In this document: piece by piece, positions 18,615 through 27,242 of the stretch
Numbering within the stretch: the stretch's first letter is position 1
Layout of the letters: each line of letters begins with the position of its first letter
Notes under the pieces: model-generated
What the model was told of the DNA's origin: nothing
The model's database searches: none
Seen by the model: the letters and a program-made list of their open reading frames with translations, nothing else
Made by a program: the position numbers and the translations under genes
Source: Vibrio scophthalmi LMG 19158
Lineage (GTDB): Bacteria > Pseudomonadota > Gammaproteobacteria > Enterobacterales > Vibrionaceae
Reading direction: 5' to 3'
Assembly (NCBI RefSeq): GCF_000222585.1
Contig: NZ_AFWE01000210.1
Location: 1-64,000, forward strand
Length of the DNA stretch: 64,000 nucleotides

Positions 18615-20159
18615 GTGCGTCTAGAAGTTTTTTGCGAAGACCGACTCGGCTTAACACGCGAGCTACTCGATATCCTTGCCTCTAAAAGCATTGATTTACG
18701 AGGCATCGAAATTGATATTTCTGGGATTATTTATCTAAATTGTCCGGACATCGATTTCGATACCTTCAGTGAATTAATGGCGGAGATTCGCCGTATATCG
18801 GGTGTAAAAGATGTTCGAAAAATTCAGTTTATGCCGATGGAAAGGCATAACACCGAGCTTATTTCGTTACTCAACAATCTTCCAGAACCGGTATTAGCGA
18901 TAGACCTAAAAGGCAACGTCGACATGGCCAACCATGCTGCGTTGAATCTATTTAAGCGTGACGAACAGGAAGTGATCGCTCATCAAATTGGTCAGCTGAT
19001 TCCAAGTTTTAACTTCAGTAAATGGGCTGAAGGGCAAATTACTCGCCAGCGTGAAAATATCGTTATCAGCGGTCTTGATTACGTCATGGAAATCATGCCG
19101 GTTTACATCACGACTGAGAGTAAAGAATCGATCTTAGCCAGTACGGTGATGATTATCCGTTCAGCGCAAGATAAGCCGCTGCTTAAAGAAACTCTCCCTT
19201 TACAGAACAATCTTGGCTTTGAGCATTTTGTCGGTGTCTCCAATCGTCATAAAGCGCTTATTACGCAAGCGAAAAAGCTGGCGAATCTTGAACAACCATT
19301 GCTAATTCAAGGCGAAACGGGCACAGGTAAAGAGATGTTGGCACGCGCTTGCCATAGCCGCTCACATCGAGCGGGTGCTCCATTTTTAGTATTAAGTTGT
19401 GCTTCTATGCCTGATGACGTGGCGGAAACCGAATTGTTCGGTCATGCTCCGGGCAGTTTTAATCATCAAGAAGGCAATAAAGGGATCTTTGAACAAGCCA
19501 ACGGCGGGACGGTATTTCTCGATGAAATCGGCGAGATGAGCCCGCATTTGCAAATCAAATTGCTACGTTTATTGCAAGATGGCACCTTCCGCCGTGTTGG
19601 TGAAGAGCACGAAGTACATGTTAATGTGCGCGTCATTGCGTCAACTCGCCATAACTTGGCCGATTTAGCTGAATCGGGCGCGTTTCGAGAAGATCTTTTC
19701 TATCGTTTGAATGTACTGACGCTCAATATTCCATCGTTACGCGATCGTTCCAATGATATAGCACCATTACTTGAACTGTTTGTCGCCAAGTACATTAATC
19801 AGTTGGGTATGATGAAGCCTGAAATTGATGACAATCTTGTTGATCAGTTAGCATCATACAACTGGCCGGGTAACATGCGCCAGTTAGAGAACATGGTTCT
19901 ACGTGCTCTCACTGAATTGGAAAGTGAGCGACTGACAGTTGAGCTATTCCATCTACCTCAGGTTGAAGCCTCGGTTTCAAGTGGGGGCTCGATCAACCTT
20001 GATGGTTCGCTTGATGACATTATGAAAGATTACGAATCCAAAGTGTTGGATAGACTCTATCAATCGTTCCCATCAAGCCGTAAGCTCGCTAAGCGCCTGA
20101 ACGTTTCGCATACCTCGGTCGCGAACAAACTACGTGAATATGGAATTCGTAAAAGTTGA
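18615..20159 (+). CDS. tyrR: Transcriptional regulator TyrR of aromatic amino acid metabolism
   Basis: Aromatic-amino-acid-responsive regulator of 514 residues (E. coli TyrR has 513). An ACT domain (1-70, FCEDRLGLTRELLDIL) and a PAS domain (about 80-140) precede the AAA+ module. That has Walker A GETGTGKE at about 233-240 and LDEIGEMSPHLQIKLLRLLQ as Walker B. The C-terminal Fis-like helix-turn-helix (about 475-514) reads KLAKRLNVSHTSVANKL. The sigma-54-contacting GAFTGA loop is replaced by GHAPGSF, as in TyrR proteins that act with sigma-70. The start is GTG with AGGA nine bases upstream. The stop overlaps rimJ. Confidence 0.95.
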   Translation: MRLEVFCEDRLGLTRELLDILASKSIDLRGIEIDISGIIYLNCPDIDFDTFSELMAEIRRISGVKDVRKIQFMPMERHNTELISLLNNLPEPVLAIDLKGNVDMANHAALNLFKRDEQEVIAHQIGQLIPSFNFSKWAEGQITRQRENIVISGLDYVMEIMPVYITTESKESILASTVMIIRSAQDKPLLKETLPLQNNLGFEHFVGVSNRHKALITQAKKLANLEQPLLIQGETGTGKEMLARACHSRSHRAGAPFLVLSCASMPDDVAETELFGHAPGSFNHQEGNKGIFEQANGGTVFLDEIGEMSPHLQIKLLRLLQDGTFRRVGEEHEVHVNVRVIASTRHNLADLAESGAFREDLFYRLNVLTLNIPSLRDRSNDIAPLLELFVAKYINQLGMMKPEIDDNLVDQLASYNWPGNMRQLENMVLRALTELESERLTVELFHLPQVEASVSSGGSINLDGSLDDIMKDYESKVLDRLYQSFPSSRKLAKRLNVSHTSVANKLREYGIRKS

Positions 20160-20743
20160 TGTCGAAAGTGAGTACCCCTCTACAAGTGTATGAGGTGGAT
20201 AAGGATATCGTTTTGCGTACCGCTGAGCCAACGGACGCGTATAAAATTAGTCAGTATTTTATTACTAACCGAAGTCACTTAAAGCAGTGGGAGCCCGAAC
20301 GGGAAGCGGAATTTTTTACGTTACCAGGCTGGACACAACGCCTGATCAAACTCAGTGATCTGCATCGGCTCGGGTTAGGGTATTATTTACTGATTATTGA
20401 TCGTCACAGCGATCAAATGTTGGGTACGATATCCTTTAGTAATTTAACCCGCTTTCCAGTTCATGCTTGTCATGTTGGTTATTCACTGGCTGAACAAGCA
20501 CAGGGAAGAGGAGTGATGGGGCGAGCGCTAAAAATGGCTCTCGACTACATGTTTACTAAGCAAAACATGCATCGAATTATGGCCAGCTACATGCCTCACA
20601 ACCAACGCAGTGAAGCGGTATTAACGCGATTAGGTTTTGAGCGAGAAGGCTACGCTAAGGATTATTTATTGATTGATGGCCAATGGCGAGACCACGTTCT
20701 GACGGCGCTGATCAATTCTGAATGGCGTGAGGTAAAGAAGTAA
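20159..20743 (+). CDS. rimJ: Ribosomal protein S5 alanine N-acetyltransferase-like
   Basis: GNAT acetyltransferase of 194 residues, the same length as E. coli RimJ, which acetylates the N-terminal alanine of ribosomal protein S5. Visible motifs are VGYSLAEQAQGRGVMGRAL (acetyl-CoA loop QGRGVMG) and the RimJ/RimL C-terminal stretch RSEAVLTRLGFEREGYAKDYLLI. The start ATG overlaps the tyrR stop by one base (TGATG), and the gene end overlaps the next start (TAATG), so it is part of a tight run. RimL-type specificity cannot be excluded from sequence alone. Confidence 0.88.
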   Translation: MSKVSTPLQVYEVDKDIVLRTAEPTDAYKISQYFITNRSHLKQWEPEREAEFFTLPGWTQRLIKLSDLHRLGLGYYLLIIDRHSDQMLGTISFSNLTRFPVHACHVGYSLAEQAQGRGVMGRALKMALDYMFTKQNMHRIMASYMPHNQRSEAVLTRLGFEREGYAKDYLLIDGQWRDHVLTALINSEWREVKK

Positions 20744-21330
20744 TGCAACGATTAGAGCAGCAATTGAATTTGATCATCGAATTAGATCAGCTCAAAAGCG
20801 TACTTCGCCGTACTCGGGTTAAAAGTGCTGATGGTCGATTGGAAAACAGTGCGGAGCATAGTTGGCATGTCGCTTTGATGGCAGTGCTAATGCAAGAGCA
20901 TGCCAATCAACCGGTTGATATCAGCAAGGTAATGAAAATGCTGCTGTTGCACGATATTGTTGAAATCGACGCTGGTGACACCTTTGTTTACGATGTCGCT
21001 GCATCAGCGCAGCAAGAAGAAAAAGAACGTGCCGCCGCAGAGCGATTGTTTGGTTTGCTACCGAGCGATCAGGCGACAGAGTTAAAAAATATTTGGTTAG
21101 AGTTTGAACAGGCCCAAACCGCCGAAGCAAAATACGCTAAGGCACTCGATCGGATTATTCCGATGCTTTTGAACTACCATAATGGTGGTCAAAGTTGGCA
21201 AGAACACAATGTAACTAAGCAGCAAGCATTAACGGTGAATCGTAGAATTGAAGATGGTTCATCTACTTTGTGGCATAAAGCCCAGCAACTAATTGAAGAA
21301 GCCAGCGAAAAGGGTTGGTTGAAGTCTTAA
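20743..21330 (+). CDS. HD-domain phosphohydrolase (YfbR/HDDC2-like)
   Basis: A 195-residue HD-superfamily protein. Metal-binding residues are visible as AEHSWHVA (first His), LLLHDIVEIDAGD (the HD pair), and D160-like KALDRIIPML. This arrangement matches the family of 5'-nucleotidases acting on deoxynucleoside monophosphates (YfbR, HDDC2). Nucleotidase activity is therefore likely but not proven. It starts at TAATG overlapping rimJ and is followed after 13 bases by the next gene, so all three may be one unit with tyrR. Confidence 0.85.
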   Translation: MQRLEQQLNLIIELDQLKSVLRRTRVKSADGRLENSAEHSWHVALMAVLMQEHANQPVDISKVMKMLLLHDIVEIDAGDTFVYDVAASAQQEEKERAAAERLFGLLPSDQATELKNIWLEFEQAQTAEAKYAKALDRIIPMLLNYHNGGQSWQEHNVTKQQALTVNRRIEDGSSTLWHKAQQLIEEASEKGWLKS

Positions 21331-21343
21331 TTGAGGAACATAG

Positions 21344-21817
21344 ATGTCTTATTTACCTTTGGACCAGTACCAAAGAAAATGGATTTTTACCCATCAGTCG
21401 ATGCCGGTAGCAGAGCAAGATCTTGAAGCGATCAAACCAATGGATCAAGCCCGTGCCGCCCAGTTGTGGAAAGATAACATCAGCGCGCAGAGTCCAGATG
21501 CTGACCGACTCGCCTCTAGTGATTGGCCAATGAAAGCGCCAAATTGGAGTAATAGTGTTGATTGGATGACGGCTTGGGAATCTGATGAAGAAGAATTGCC
21601 CGCTGAAATTTTAGAGTTTATCGACTGGCAAGATGATGTAACTGTTTATTTTTGTTATGAAAAGTACAACATCCTCGAAACCAAGTGGAGTATCTTCAAG
21701 AAATATTGGAAGAACTTCTTATTCTACGATGACGGTCCTTTTTTGATTGGCCGCCGCCGTACAGAAGCACTGTGGTTTGATGACAAAGGTCAGGTAAAAT
21801 TGGGCAAACGCGATTAG
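21344..21817 (+). CDS. DUF2947-like protein
   Basis: A 157-residue soluble, acidic, Trp-rich protein beginning MSYLPLDQYQRKWIFTHQ. I believe it belongs to the Vibrionaceae-associated DUF2947 family, but this is from memory. It has no signal peptide or membrane segment. Conserved-looking stretches are WKDNISAQSP, NWSNSVDWMTAWE and FCYEKYNILETKW, and the C-terminus FLIGRRRTEALWFD. The function is unknown. It is last in the rimJ/HD run and is followed by a strong terminator. Confidence 0.75.
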   Translation: MSYLPLDQYQRKWIFTHQSMPVAEQDLEAIKPMDQARAAQLWKDNISAQSPDADRLASSDWPMKAPNWSNSVDWMTAWESDEEELPAEILEFIDWQDDVTVYFCYEKYNILETKWSIFKKYWKNFLFYDDGPFLIGRRRTEALWFDDKGQVKLGKRD

Positions 21818-21840
21818 TTTCCACGCAAAAATTAGACAAA

Positions 21841-21868
21841 CGGGTTGGTCAAATGATCAACCCGTTTT
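21841..21868 (+). terminator. Intrinsic terminator of the tyrR-downstream run
   Basis: A ten-base-pair stem CGGGTTGGTC/GATCAACCCG, with an AAAT loop, is followed by TTTTATTTT, 23 bases after the stop. Confidence 0.9.
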
Positions 21869-22056
21869 ATTTTGTACAAAATGATCAAAAAATGGATCTT
21901 AAAATTAAAATCAAAGCAACTCTATTTTGTGTGATATTACTCCAAAATAATTGATTAAATTGTGCGCAAAATGAAGCTTTTGTTATCATAAGGACATGGA
22001 TGCCATATACGGTCATGGCTAAACTTTTGTTTTAGTTAGAATATTAGGAATGCGCT

Positions 22057-22233
22057 GTGGAAACGATGCTACTACAATTAAGAAAGGACTTTTACTCACA
22101 CATTAGTTCGTTGCAAGCTCATACGCTTCCGCAAAGTAAACCAACATTAAGCGTTCTTACCGATGACGAGTTAAAAGAGCTTGAGCACGTCTGGGTTGAG
22201 CTTTCTGTTTGGCAGCGCTCACAAGCGCATTAA
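22057..22233 (+). CDS. Probable small protein (58 residues), unrecognised
   Basis: An open frame starting at GTG (or at an internal ATG four codons in) encodes a 58-residue acidic helical protein with the stretches LLQLRKDFYSHI, LTDDELKELEHVWVELSVW and a C-terminal QRSQAH. AGGA lies eight bases before the GTG. Codon usage and the amphipathic, Leu/Glu-rich composition look like a real protein. It falls in the otherwise empty gap upstream of ribA, and no family is recognised. It is too short to be certain; conservation in other vibrios would settle it. Confidence 0.5.
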   Translation: METMLLQLRKDFYSHISSLQAHTLPQSKPTLSVLTDDELKELEHVWVELSVWQRSQAH

Positions 22234-22623
22234 CCGACCTAATTTAAGCTGCATCCTGCTACTATATCGCCTCGGTAATCCCACAACCCGGGGCAAATGC
22301 CCACGTTGTGTCATTGTTCTCTTTATTGAACACAATCATACCCTTTCATTGTTTATTTCATTATCGAATCTTTATCGACGCCATCAGTTCCTTTGCCGGT
22401 TTAGTCTCTAGTCATGTCATTTCGTCACGTCTTAAACCAGGACAAATCTTTAACAAAATCCTCGACGAGCAACCTCTATCTTTATGAACTATAATTGTTA
22501 TATTATAACAATAGTGATCTAACCATTGAATTCTTGAGTAAGAGTCCTCATAGTTAGTTACAAAGGACGGTCGTTTGATTGCGATAGTCAATAAATATTA
22601 AAAGAGTTCGAGTGAGTATTGAT
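22234..22623. other. Intergenic region upstream of ribA
   Basis: No convincing gene. The most notable content is the 19-bp palindrome at 22494-22512, overlapping a TATAAT (22490-22495), which probably marks the ribA promoter. About 110 bases of leader then precede ribA. I see no FMN riboswitch signature. Confidence 0.5.
22494..22512. promoter_or_regulatory. Zur-like operator upstream of ribA
   Basis: ATTGTTATATTATAACAAT is a perfect 19-bp palindrome. Its core TGTTATA-T-TATAACA equals the core commonly given for gammaproteobacterial Zur (zinc uptake regulator) boxes. It overlaps a TATAAT hexamer, as expected for a repressor site. The downstream gene, ribA, encodes a zinc enzyme. Binding by Zur is inferred from the motif only. 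Confidence 0.6.
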
Positions 22624-23220
22624 ATGGCGGAAGTACGTGCCAGAGTAGAATTTAAAGTCGGTGTTGGAAGTAAAATTGACGCAGAGATCTTGTCTTTTAA
22701 GGGATTAAATACGGACAAAGAGCATGTTGCGGTTATCTTTAAGCAAGCCGATCAAAGCCAAGATATCCCACTTGTGCGCATGCATTCAGAGTGCCTGACT
22801 GGCGATGTATTCCATTCTTCTCGTTGTGATTGTGGCGAGCAACTTGATGAAACGGTTGAGCGTATGGGGGAGTCCGGCGGTATCATCCTATACCTACGTC
22901 AAGAAGGACGTGGCATTGGTTTGTACAATAAGATTGATGCTTATCGTCTACAAAGTCAGGGTATGAACACCTACGAAGCCAATAATCACCTCGGCTTTGG
23001 CGATGATCTGCGTGATTTTTCAGAAGCGGCACAAATGTTATTAGCATTGGGTGTTGGCAAAATTCGCTTAGTGACCAACAATCCGAAGAAAGTCAAAGAA
23101 CTTAAAGAGCACGGAATTGAGATTGCCGAAGTAGTGAACACCTTAGCGCATATTAAAGAGGGTAATGAAAGTTACCTTAAAGCCAAGGTCTCACACGGTA
23201 AACATCTGCTGAAATTCTAA
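22624..23220 (+). CDS. ribA: GTP cyclohydrolase II
   Basis: First step of riboflavin synthesis: opens GTP to 2,5-diamino-6-ribosylamino-pyrimidinone phosphate, releasing formate and pyrophosphate. The zinc ligands appear as the cysteines of [19 protein letters not shown]. Other family motifs are [12 protein letters not shown] and LVTNNPKK. It is a stand-alone RibA, without the RibB half. I chose the ATG beginning MAEVRARV (198 residues, in line with stand-alone RibA); a GTG four codons upstream (22612) is also possible. It is preceded by a Zur-like palindrome and followed by a terminator. Confidence 0.93.
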   Translation: MAEVRARVEFKVGVGSKIDAEILSFKGLNTDKEHVAVIFKQADQSQDIPLVRMHSECLTGDVFHSSRCDCGEQLDETVERMGESGGIILYLRQEGRGIGLYNKIDAYRLQSQGMNTYEANNHLGFGDDLRDFSEAAQMLLALGVGKIRLVTNNPKKVKELKEHGIEIAEVVNTLAHIKEGNESYLKAKVSHGKHLLKF

Positions 23221-23242
23221 AGCCTTGTTAACATGACGCGAT

Positions 23243-23270
23243 AAAAACCTCATCTTTATGAGGTTTTTTT
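23243..23270 (+). terminator. Intrinsic terminator of ribA
   Basis: CCTCAT/ATGAGG stem with a CTTT loop between an A-run and seven T. Confidence 0.9.
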
Positions 23271-23320
23271 GTTTTTACCTTGCAAAAAAAATGTAACTTT
23301 GTATTATTCGCAATCTAAGT

Positions 23321-23339
23321 GTTAATGATAATAATTAGC
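23321..23339. promoter_or_regulatory. Fur box upstream of the imelysin operon
   Basis: GTTAATGATAATAATTAGC agrees with the 19-bp Fur consensus GATAATGATAATCATTATC at 16 positions. It lies about 75 bases upstream of the first imelysin gene, so iron repression of the operon is likely. Confidence 0.75.
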
Positions 23340-23410
23340 ACTACCAATTATAAAATAGATACGTAAGTTAATTAAGTAAGGTAACTTCAAGCTCAACAAG
23401 GACTTTAATC

Positions 23411-24673
23411 ATGAAGGTAAAATCAGCTTTGGCGCGCTCCATTGCCGCCACTCTTGTGTTCGCAAGTGGTTCAGTTTTCGCTGCGGACGTCACCAAGCAG
23501 CAAGTGGTAGAACATTATGCCGACATCGCCCACGCGGTATTTTCTGATGCTTTGACTACAGCACAAGCACTCGATACGTCTATCGAATCATTTCTCAACA
23601 CGCCATCAGAAAAAACACTCGCTGATGTAAAACAAGCTTGGCTCGACTCTCGCGTACCATACCAACAGTCTGAAGTATTCCGTTTTGGTAACGCAATCGT
23701 TGATGATTGGGAAGGGCAGCTGAACGCATGGCCTTTGGATGAAGGTTTGATTGACTACGTTGATGCGGATTATCAATACGAGTTGGGTAACGAAGGAGCG
23801 ATTGCTAATATCGTGGCGAACAAAGAGCTTACTATCGGTGCGAATAAGCTTAATGTTGCAAAAATTACCCCAAAACTGATTGCGGATCTTAACGAAGTTG
23901 GCGGTTCTGAAGCGAATGTGGCATCGGGTTACCACGCCATTGAGTTTTTACTTTGGGGCCAAGATTTGAACGGCACTAACGCTGGTGCCGGTGAACGTGC
24001 CTATACCGACTTTGTGGTTGGTAAAGAGTGCACAAACGGCAATTGTGATCGTCGTGGTGATTATCTTCGCGCCGCTGCGGATCTGCTAGTGCAAGATCTT
24101 GAGTGGATGGAAAAGCAGTGGTCCTCAGAGCAAACAGACAATTATCGCCAAGTGTTGCTCAACGATTCAGCGGAAAATGGTCTGCGTAAAATGATGTTTG
24201 GTATGGGCTCATTGTCTTTAGGCGAATTGGCTGGTGAGCGCATGAAAGTGGCACTTGAAGCCAACTCAACGGAAGATGAGCATGACTGTTTCTCTGACAA
24301 CACACATAACTCTCATTTCTATAACGAGCAAGGCATCTACAACGTTTACACCGGTAGCTACCAAAAAGTTGATGGCGGTAAAGTAGAAGGTCCAAGCATC
24401 TATAATCTAGTTGCACAGAAAGATCAAAAAGCCGCGGACGAAATTCAGAAGCAATTTGACGCTACACGCGCTCAAGTGGGTCAGTTAGTGACATCTGCTG
24501 AGAAAGACAATCAGCACTTCGATCAATTGATTGCTGCAGGTAACACTCAGGGTAACGCTTTGGTCAATGAAACGATCCTTTCACTGGTTGCGCAAACAGC
24601 ATCAATTGAACGTGCAGCGAACGTGATTGGGATTACCAGCCTAAATCCAGACACCGCTGATCACGAATTCTAA
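23411..24673 (+). CDS. Imelysin-family periplasmic protein (IrpA-like)
   Basis: A 420-residue secreted protein with a Sec signal peptide (1-24, ending SVFA-A). The imelysin fold is helical, related to EfeO/EfeM iron-uptake proteins. The family motif GxHxxE appears as GYHAIE (173-178) followed by FLLWGQD, and the C-terminal repeat contains NETILSLVAQTASIERAA. Homologues (IrpA, IcmP) are linked to iron acquisition. It heads a four-gene set (imelysin, di-haem protein, imelysin lipoprotein, DUF1513) found in the same order in other proteobacteria. A Fur-like box precedes it. Peptidase activity once claimed for the family is doubtful, and iron binding is inferred. Confidence 0.9.
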   Translation: MKVKSALARSIAATLVFASGSVFAADVTKQQVVEHYADIAHAVFSDALTTAQALDTSIESFLNTPSEKTLADVKQAWLDSRVPYQQSEVFRFGNAIVDDWEGQLNAWPLDEGLIDYVDADYQYELGNEGAIANIVANKELTIGANKLNVAKITPKLIADLNEVGGSEANVASGYHAIEFLLWGQDLNGTNAGAGERAYTDFVVGKECTNGNCDRRGDYLRAAADLLVQDLEWMEKQWSSEQTDNYRQVLLNDSAENGLRKMMFGMGSLSLGELAGERMKVALEANSTEDEHDCFSDNTHNSHFYNEQGIYNVYTGSYQKVDGGKVEGPSIYNLVAQKDQKAADEIQKQFDATRAQVGQLVTSAEKDNQHFDQLIAAGNTQGNALVNETILSLVAQTASIERAANVIGITSLNPDTADHEF

Positions 24674-24798
24674 ACATGAATTTGATCTGATATGAGTTGT
24701 TGCAAGGGCTCGGTGACTAAGAGCCCTTTGTTTTTCAATCTCCCCGAGCGTAAACATAACTAATTTTAAAAGCCTCGGTTGTTGTAGGATGCACTGGA

Positions 24799-26193
24799 AT
24801 GAAGCTGTACTTAAAATCCTCTCTAGCATGGTTGCTAATCTCATTTTTTTCTTTCGCTGTTGTGGCTAGCGATGTTAAATCGGGTGGCAACACATCCGTT
24901 AAAAAAGAGGGCGCAAACGCGTTTTCTTTACCTGCCGCTAATCTACCGATGTCAAAGCGACTTGATTTTAGTGTCGGCAATAGTTTTTTCCGTAATCCTT
25001 GGGTACAAGCGCCTGCGTCGACCGATGCACGCGATGGGCTAGGGCCGCTGTTCAATACCAACGGTTGCCAAAATTGCCACGTCAAAGATGGTCGGGGTCA
25101 TCCACCGGAAGGAAATGATTTGCATGCAGTGTCAATGCTGGTGCGCTTGAGCATTCCGGCAATGAGCGCAGAGCAGAAAAAAGCTTACATTAAAGATGGC
25201 GTGATCCCTGAACCCACTTACGGTGGTCAGCTACAAGATTTCGCCCTGCAAGATCAAACCCCAGAGGGAACGATTAAAATTACCTACAGTGATGTCCCAG
25301 TAACGTTTGCTGATGGCACAAAAGTCGTGCTGCGCAAACCAAAAGTGGAAATTACGGATTTGGGTTACGGGCCTATGCATCCAGATACCATGTTATCTGC
25401 CCGCGTAGCGCCCCCTATGATTGGGTTGGGCTTATTGGAAAGCATTCCCGATGAAACCTTACAAGCATGGAGTGACGAAGCGGATCAAGATAATGATGGC
25501 ATTTCAGGCAAAGTAAATAAAGTATGGGACGTGCAAAAGCAGGATTTTGCGATTGGTCGATTCGGCTGGAAAGCGGGCCAACCGACACTGATGCAGCAAA
25601 ATGCCGCCGCTTTTAATGGCGATGTCGGTTTAACCAGTCGTCTATTTCCAAACGAAAACTGTACCAGTGCACAAACACTGTGTGATGAATTACCTAACGG
25701 TGGCAAGCATGAAGTCAGTGATAACATTCTGAAATTTGTTGAATTTTACTCTCAGCACCTCGCGGTTCCGGTACGCCGTAACGTCCAAGACCCACAAGTA
25801 AAATTAGGTCAAACGCTATTCAACGATATTGGTTGTCAGAGCTGTCATAAAACCAATATTCAAACGGCGCAACGTGAAGGGTTGCCAGCGTTATCCAATC
25901 AAATAATTCATCCATACAGTGATATGTTACTGCACGATATGGGCGAAGGATTGGCCGATAGTCGTTCTGAATATCTTGCCAATGGGCAAGAATGGCGCAC
26001 CACACCGCTGTGGGGGCTCGGTTACACCGAAGAGGTCAATGGACATACCTATTTATTGCATGATGGGCGTGCTCGTAATGTGATGGAAGCAGTTCTGTGG
26101 CATGGTGGTGAAGCAGAAATGAGCAAGCAGAAAGTGCTTAAGCTGAATGTTAATGAGCGTGAGGCATTGATTGCCTTCTTGAACTCTTTATAA
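24799..26193 (+). CDS. Di-haem oxidoreductase-like periplasmic protein (DUF1111)
   Basis: A 464-residue secreted protein with a signal peptide (about 1-24) and two c-type haem motifs, CQNCH (90-94) and CQSCH (346-350), in a cytochrome-peroxidase-like architecture. Other family elements are DGRGHPPEG after the first haem, PMIGLGLLESIPD, and FGWKAGQPT. It is probably a periplasmic electron-transfer or oxidoreductase component. In this operon it could oxidise or reduce iron for the imelysin proteins, by analogy with the peroxidase EfeB in the EfeUOB system. That analogy is an inference. It is 125 bases after the first imelysin gene, same strand. Confidence 0.88.
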   Translation: MKLYLKSSLAWLLISFFSFAVVASDVKSGGNTSVKKEGANAFSLPAANLPMSKRLDFSVGNSFFRNPWVQAPASTDARDGLGPLFNTNGCQNCHVKDGRGHPPEGNDLHAVSMLVRLSIPAMSAEQKKAYIKDGVIPEPTYGGQLQDFALQDQTPEGTIKITYSDVPVTFADGTKVVLRKPKVEITDLGYGPMHPDTMLSARVAPPMIGLGLLESIPDETLQAWSDEADQDNDGISGKVNKVWDVQKQDFAIGRFGWKAGQPTLMQQNAAAFNGDVGLTSRLFPNENCTSAQTLCDELPNGGKHEVSDNILKFVEFYSQHLAVPVRRNVQDPQVKLGQTLFNDIGCQSCHKTNIQTAQREGLPALSNQIIHPYSDMLLHDMGEGLADSRSEYLANGQEWRTTPLWGLGYTEEVNGHTYLLHDGRARNVMEAVLWHGGEAEMSKQKVLKLNVNEREALIAFLNSL

Positions 26194-26204
26194 CGGTGGT
26201 GTTC

Positions 26205-27242
26205 ATGATTAAGCGAATGAATAAAGCTTTATTGGCCGTTACCGCAACGGCATTGTTATTAGGTTGCCAAGGTCAGACAAATTCCGATTATTCAGCCGAT
26301 ACATCAAGCCATATTAGTGCGGCGGTTTATCAGCTTGAGTTTGCATCGGCAGCACAATTTCATCAACAGGCGCAGTGGTTAAATCAGGCGATGTCTCGTT
26401 ACTGTCAAGTGGGTGAGAGTACCGTTGAATTAGATCAAAATTGGCAACTCACGATGCAGGCATGGATGGCGTTGCAGGGGCAAGAACGTGGCCCACAGTC
26501 TGCACTTGAACAGAGTTGGAATGTTCAATTTTGGCCAGATAAAAAAAACACCACTGGTCGTAAGATGAGTGGCTTAGTCAAACAAGAGAAGCCTTGGACG
26601 GCCGCTGAAATTTCGCAGCAGAGTGTTACCGTGCAGGGATTAGGCGCGATTGAATGGTTACTTTATGATCCGAAGTCTGATTTCAAAACAGCATCAAACA
26701 GTTGCCAATTAGGAGCAGCAATCAGCGATAATTTAGCCAACAACGCAGCCGAGATTGTTGCGGCATGGCAAACGAATCCTTGGCTGACGTTAGATCAAAG
26801 CGCTTGGAACGCGGAGTACATTGCTCTGTTGTCTAATCAACTTGATTACAGTATGAAGAAGCTCTCTCGTCCGATGGCAAAAGTCGGCCAACCTCGAGCG
26901 TATTTCGCTGAGTCATGGCGCTCGCAAACATCGATGGCGAATCTGAAGCACAATGTGGCTGCGCTAAAAGCGCTCTATCTCGCCAATGGTGATGGTTTAG
27001 ATCATCTGTTGCGTCAGCGGGGGAGAGAGTCACTAGCGGATCGCATTGTTTATCAGTTTGATATGACTCTGGAAACTTGGCCAGAACAAAGCAGTCTGTT
27101 TGAACTGTTGCAGAGCAAAGCGGGTTATCAATTGGTTACAGCACAGTTCAATAAGCTAGAACATCTCAATTATCTCATCCATGAAGAAGTCGCGATTGAA
27201 CTTGGTGTAGTGATAGGATTTAACGCAACCGATGGTGACTGA
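26205..27242 (+). CDS. Second imelysin-family protein, predicted lipoprotein
   Basis: A 345-residue imelysin-like protein with a lipoprotein signal peptide (LLLGC, lipid-attachment C21). The region that should carry GxHxxE reads GLGAIE (145-150) followed by WLLYDP, so the histidine is replaced by glycine. The start ATG at 26205 follows GGTGGTG; an upstream GTG is in frame but gives a less typical signal peptide. Spacing to the di-haem gene is 11 bases, and the end overlaps the next gene by 11 bases, so this is clearly one operon. Probably a periplasm-facing iron-binding or partner protein; function inferred. Confidence 0.85.
   Translation: MIKRMNKALLAVTATALLLGCQGQTNSDYSADTSSHISAAVYQLEFASAAQFHQQAQWLNQAMSRYCQVGESTVELDQNWQLTMQAWMALQGQERGPQSALEQSWNVQFWPDKKNTTGRKMSGLVKQEKPWTAAEISQQSVTVQGLGAIEWLLYDPKSDFKTASNSCQLGAAISDNLANNAAEIVAAWQTNPWLTLDQSAWNAEYIALLSNQLDYSMKKLSRPMAKVGQPRAYFAESWRSQTSMANLKHNVAALKALYLANGDGLDHLLRQRGRESLADRIVYQFDMTLETWPEQSSLFELLQSKAGYQLVTAQFNKLEHLNYLIHEEVAIELGVVIGFNATDGD

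Noticed and set aside
22181-22411. 76-residue open frame upstream of ribA
   Set aside because: It overlaps the better small-gene candidate out of frame, has a Cys/Arg/Leu-rich unnatural composition, and no ribosome-binding site.
22234-22623. FMN riboswitch before ribA
   Set aside because: The conserved FMN-element stems (such as AGGGxxGGG-like boxes) are not visible; the palindrome is the main element.
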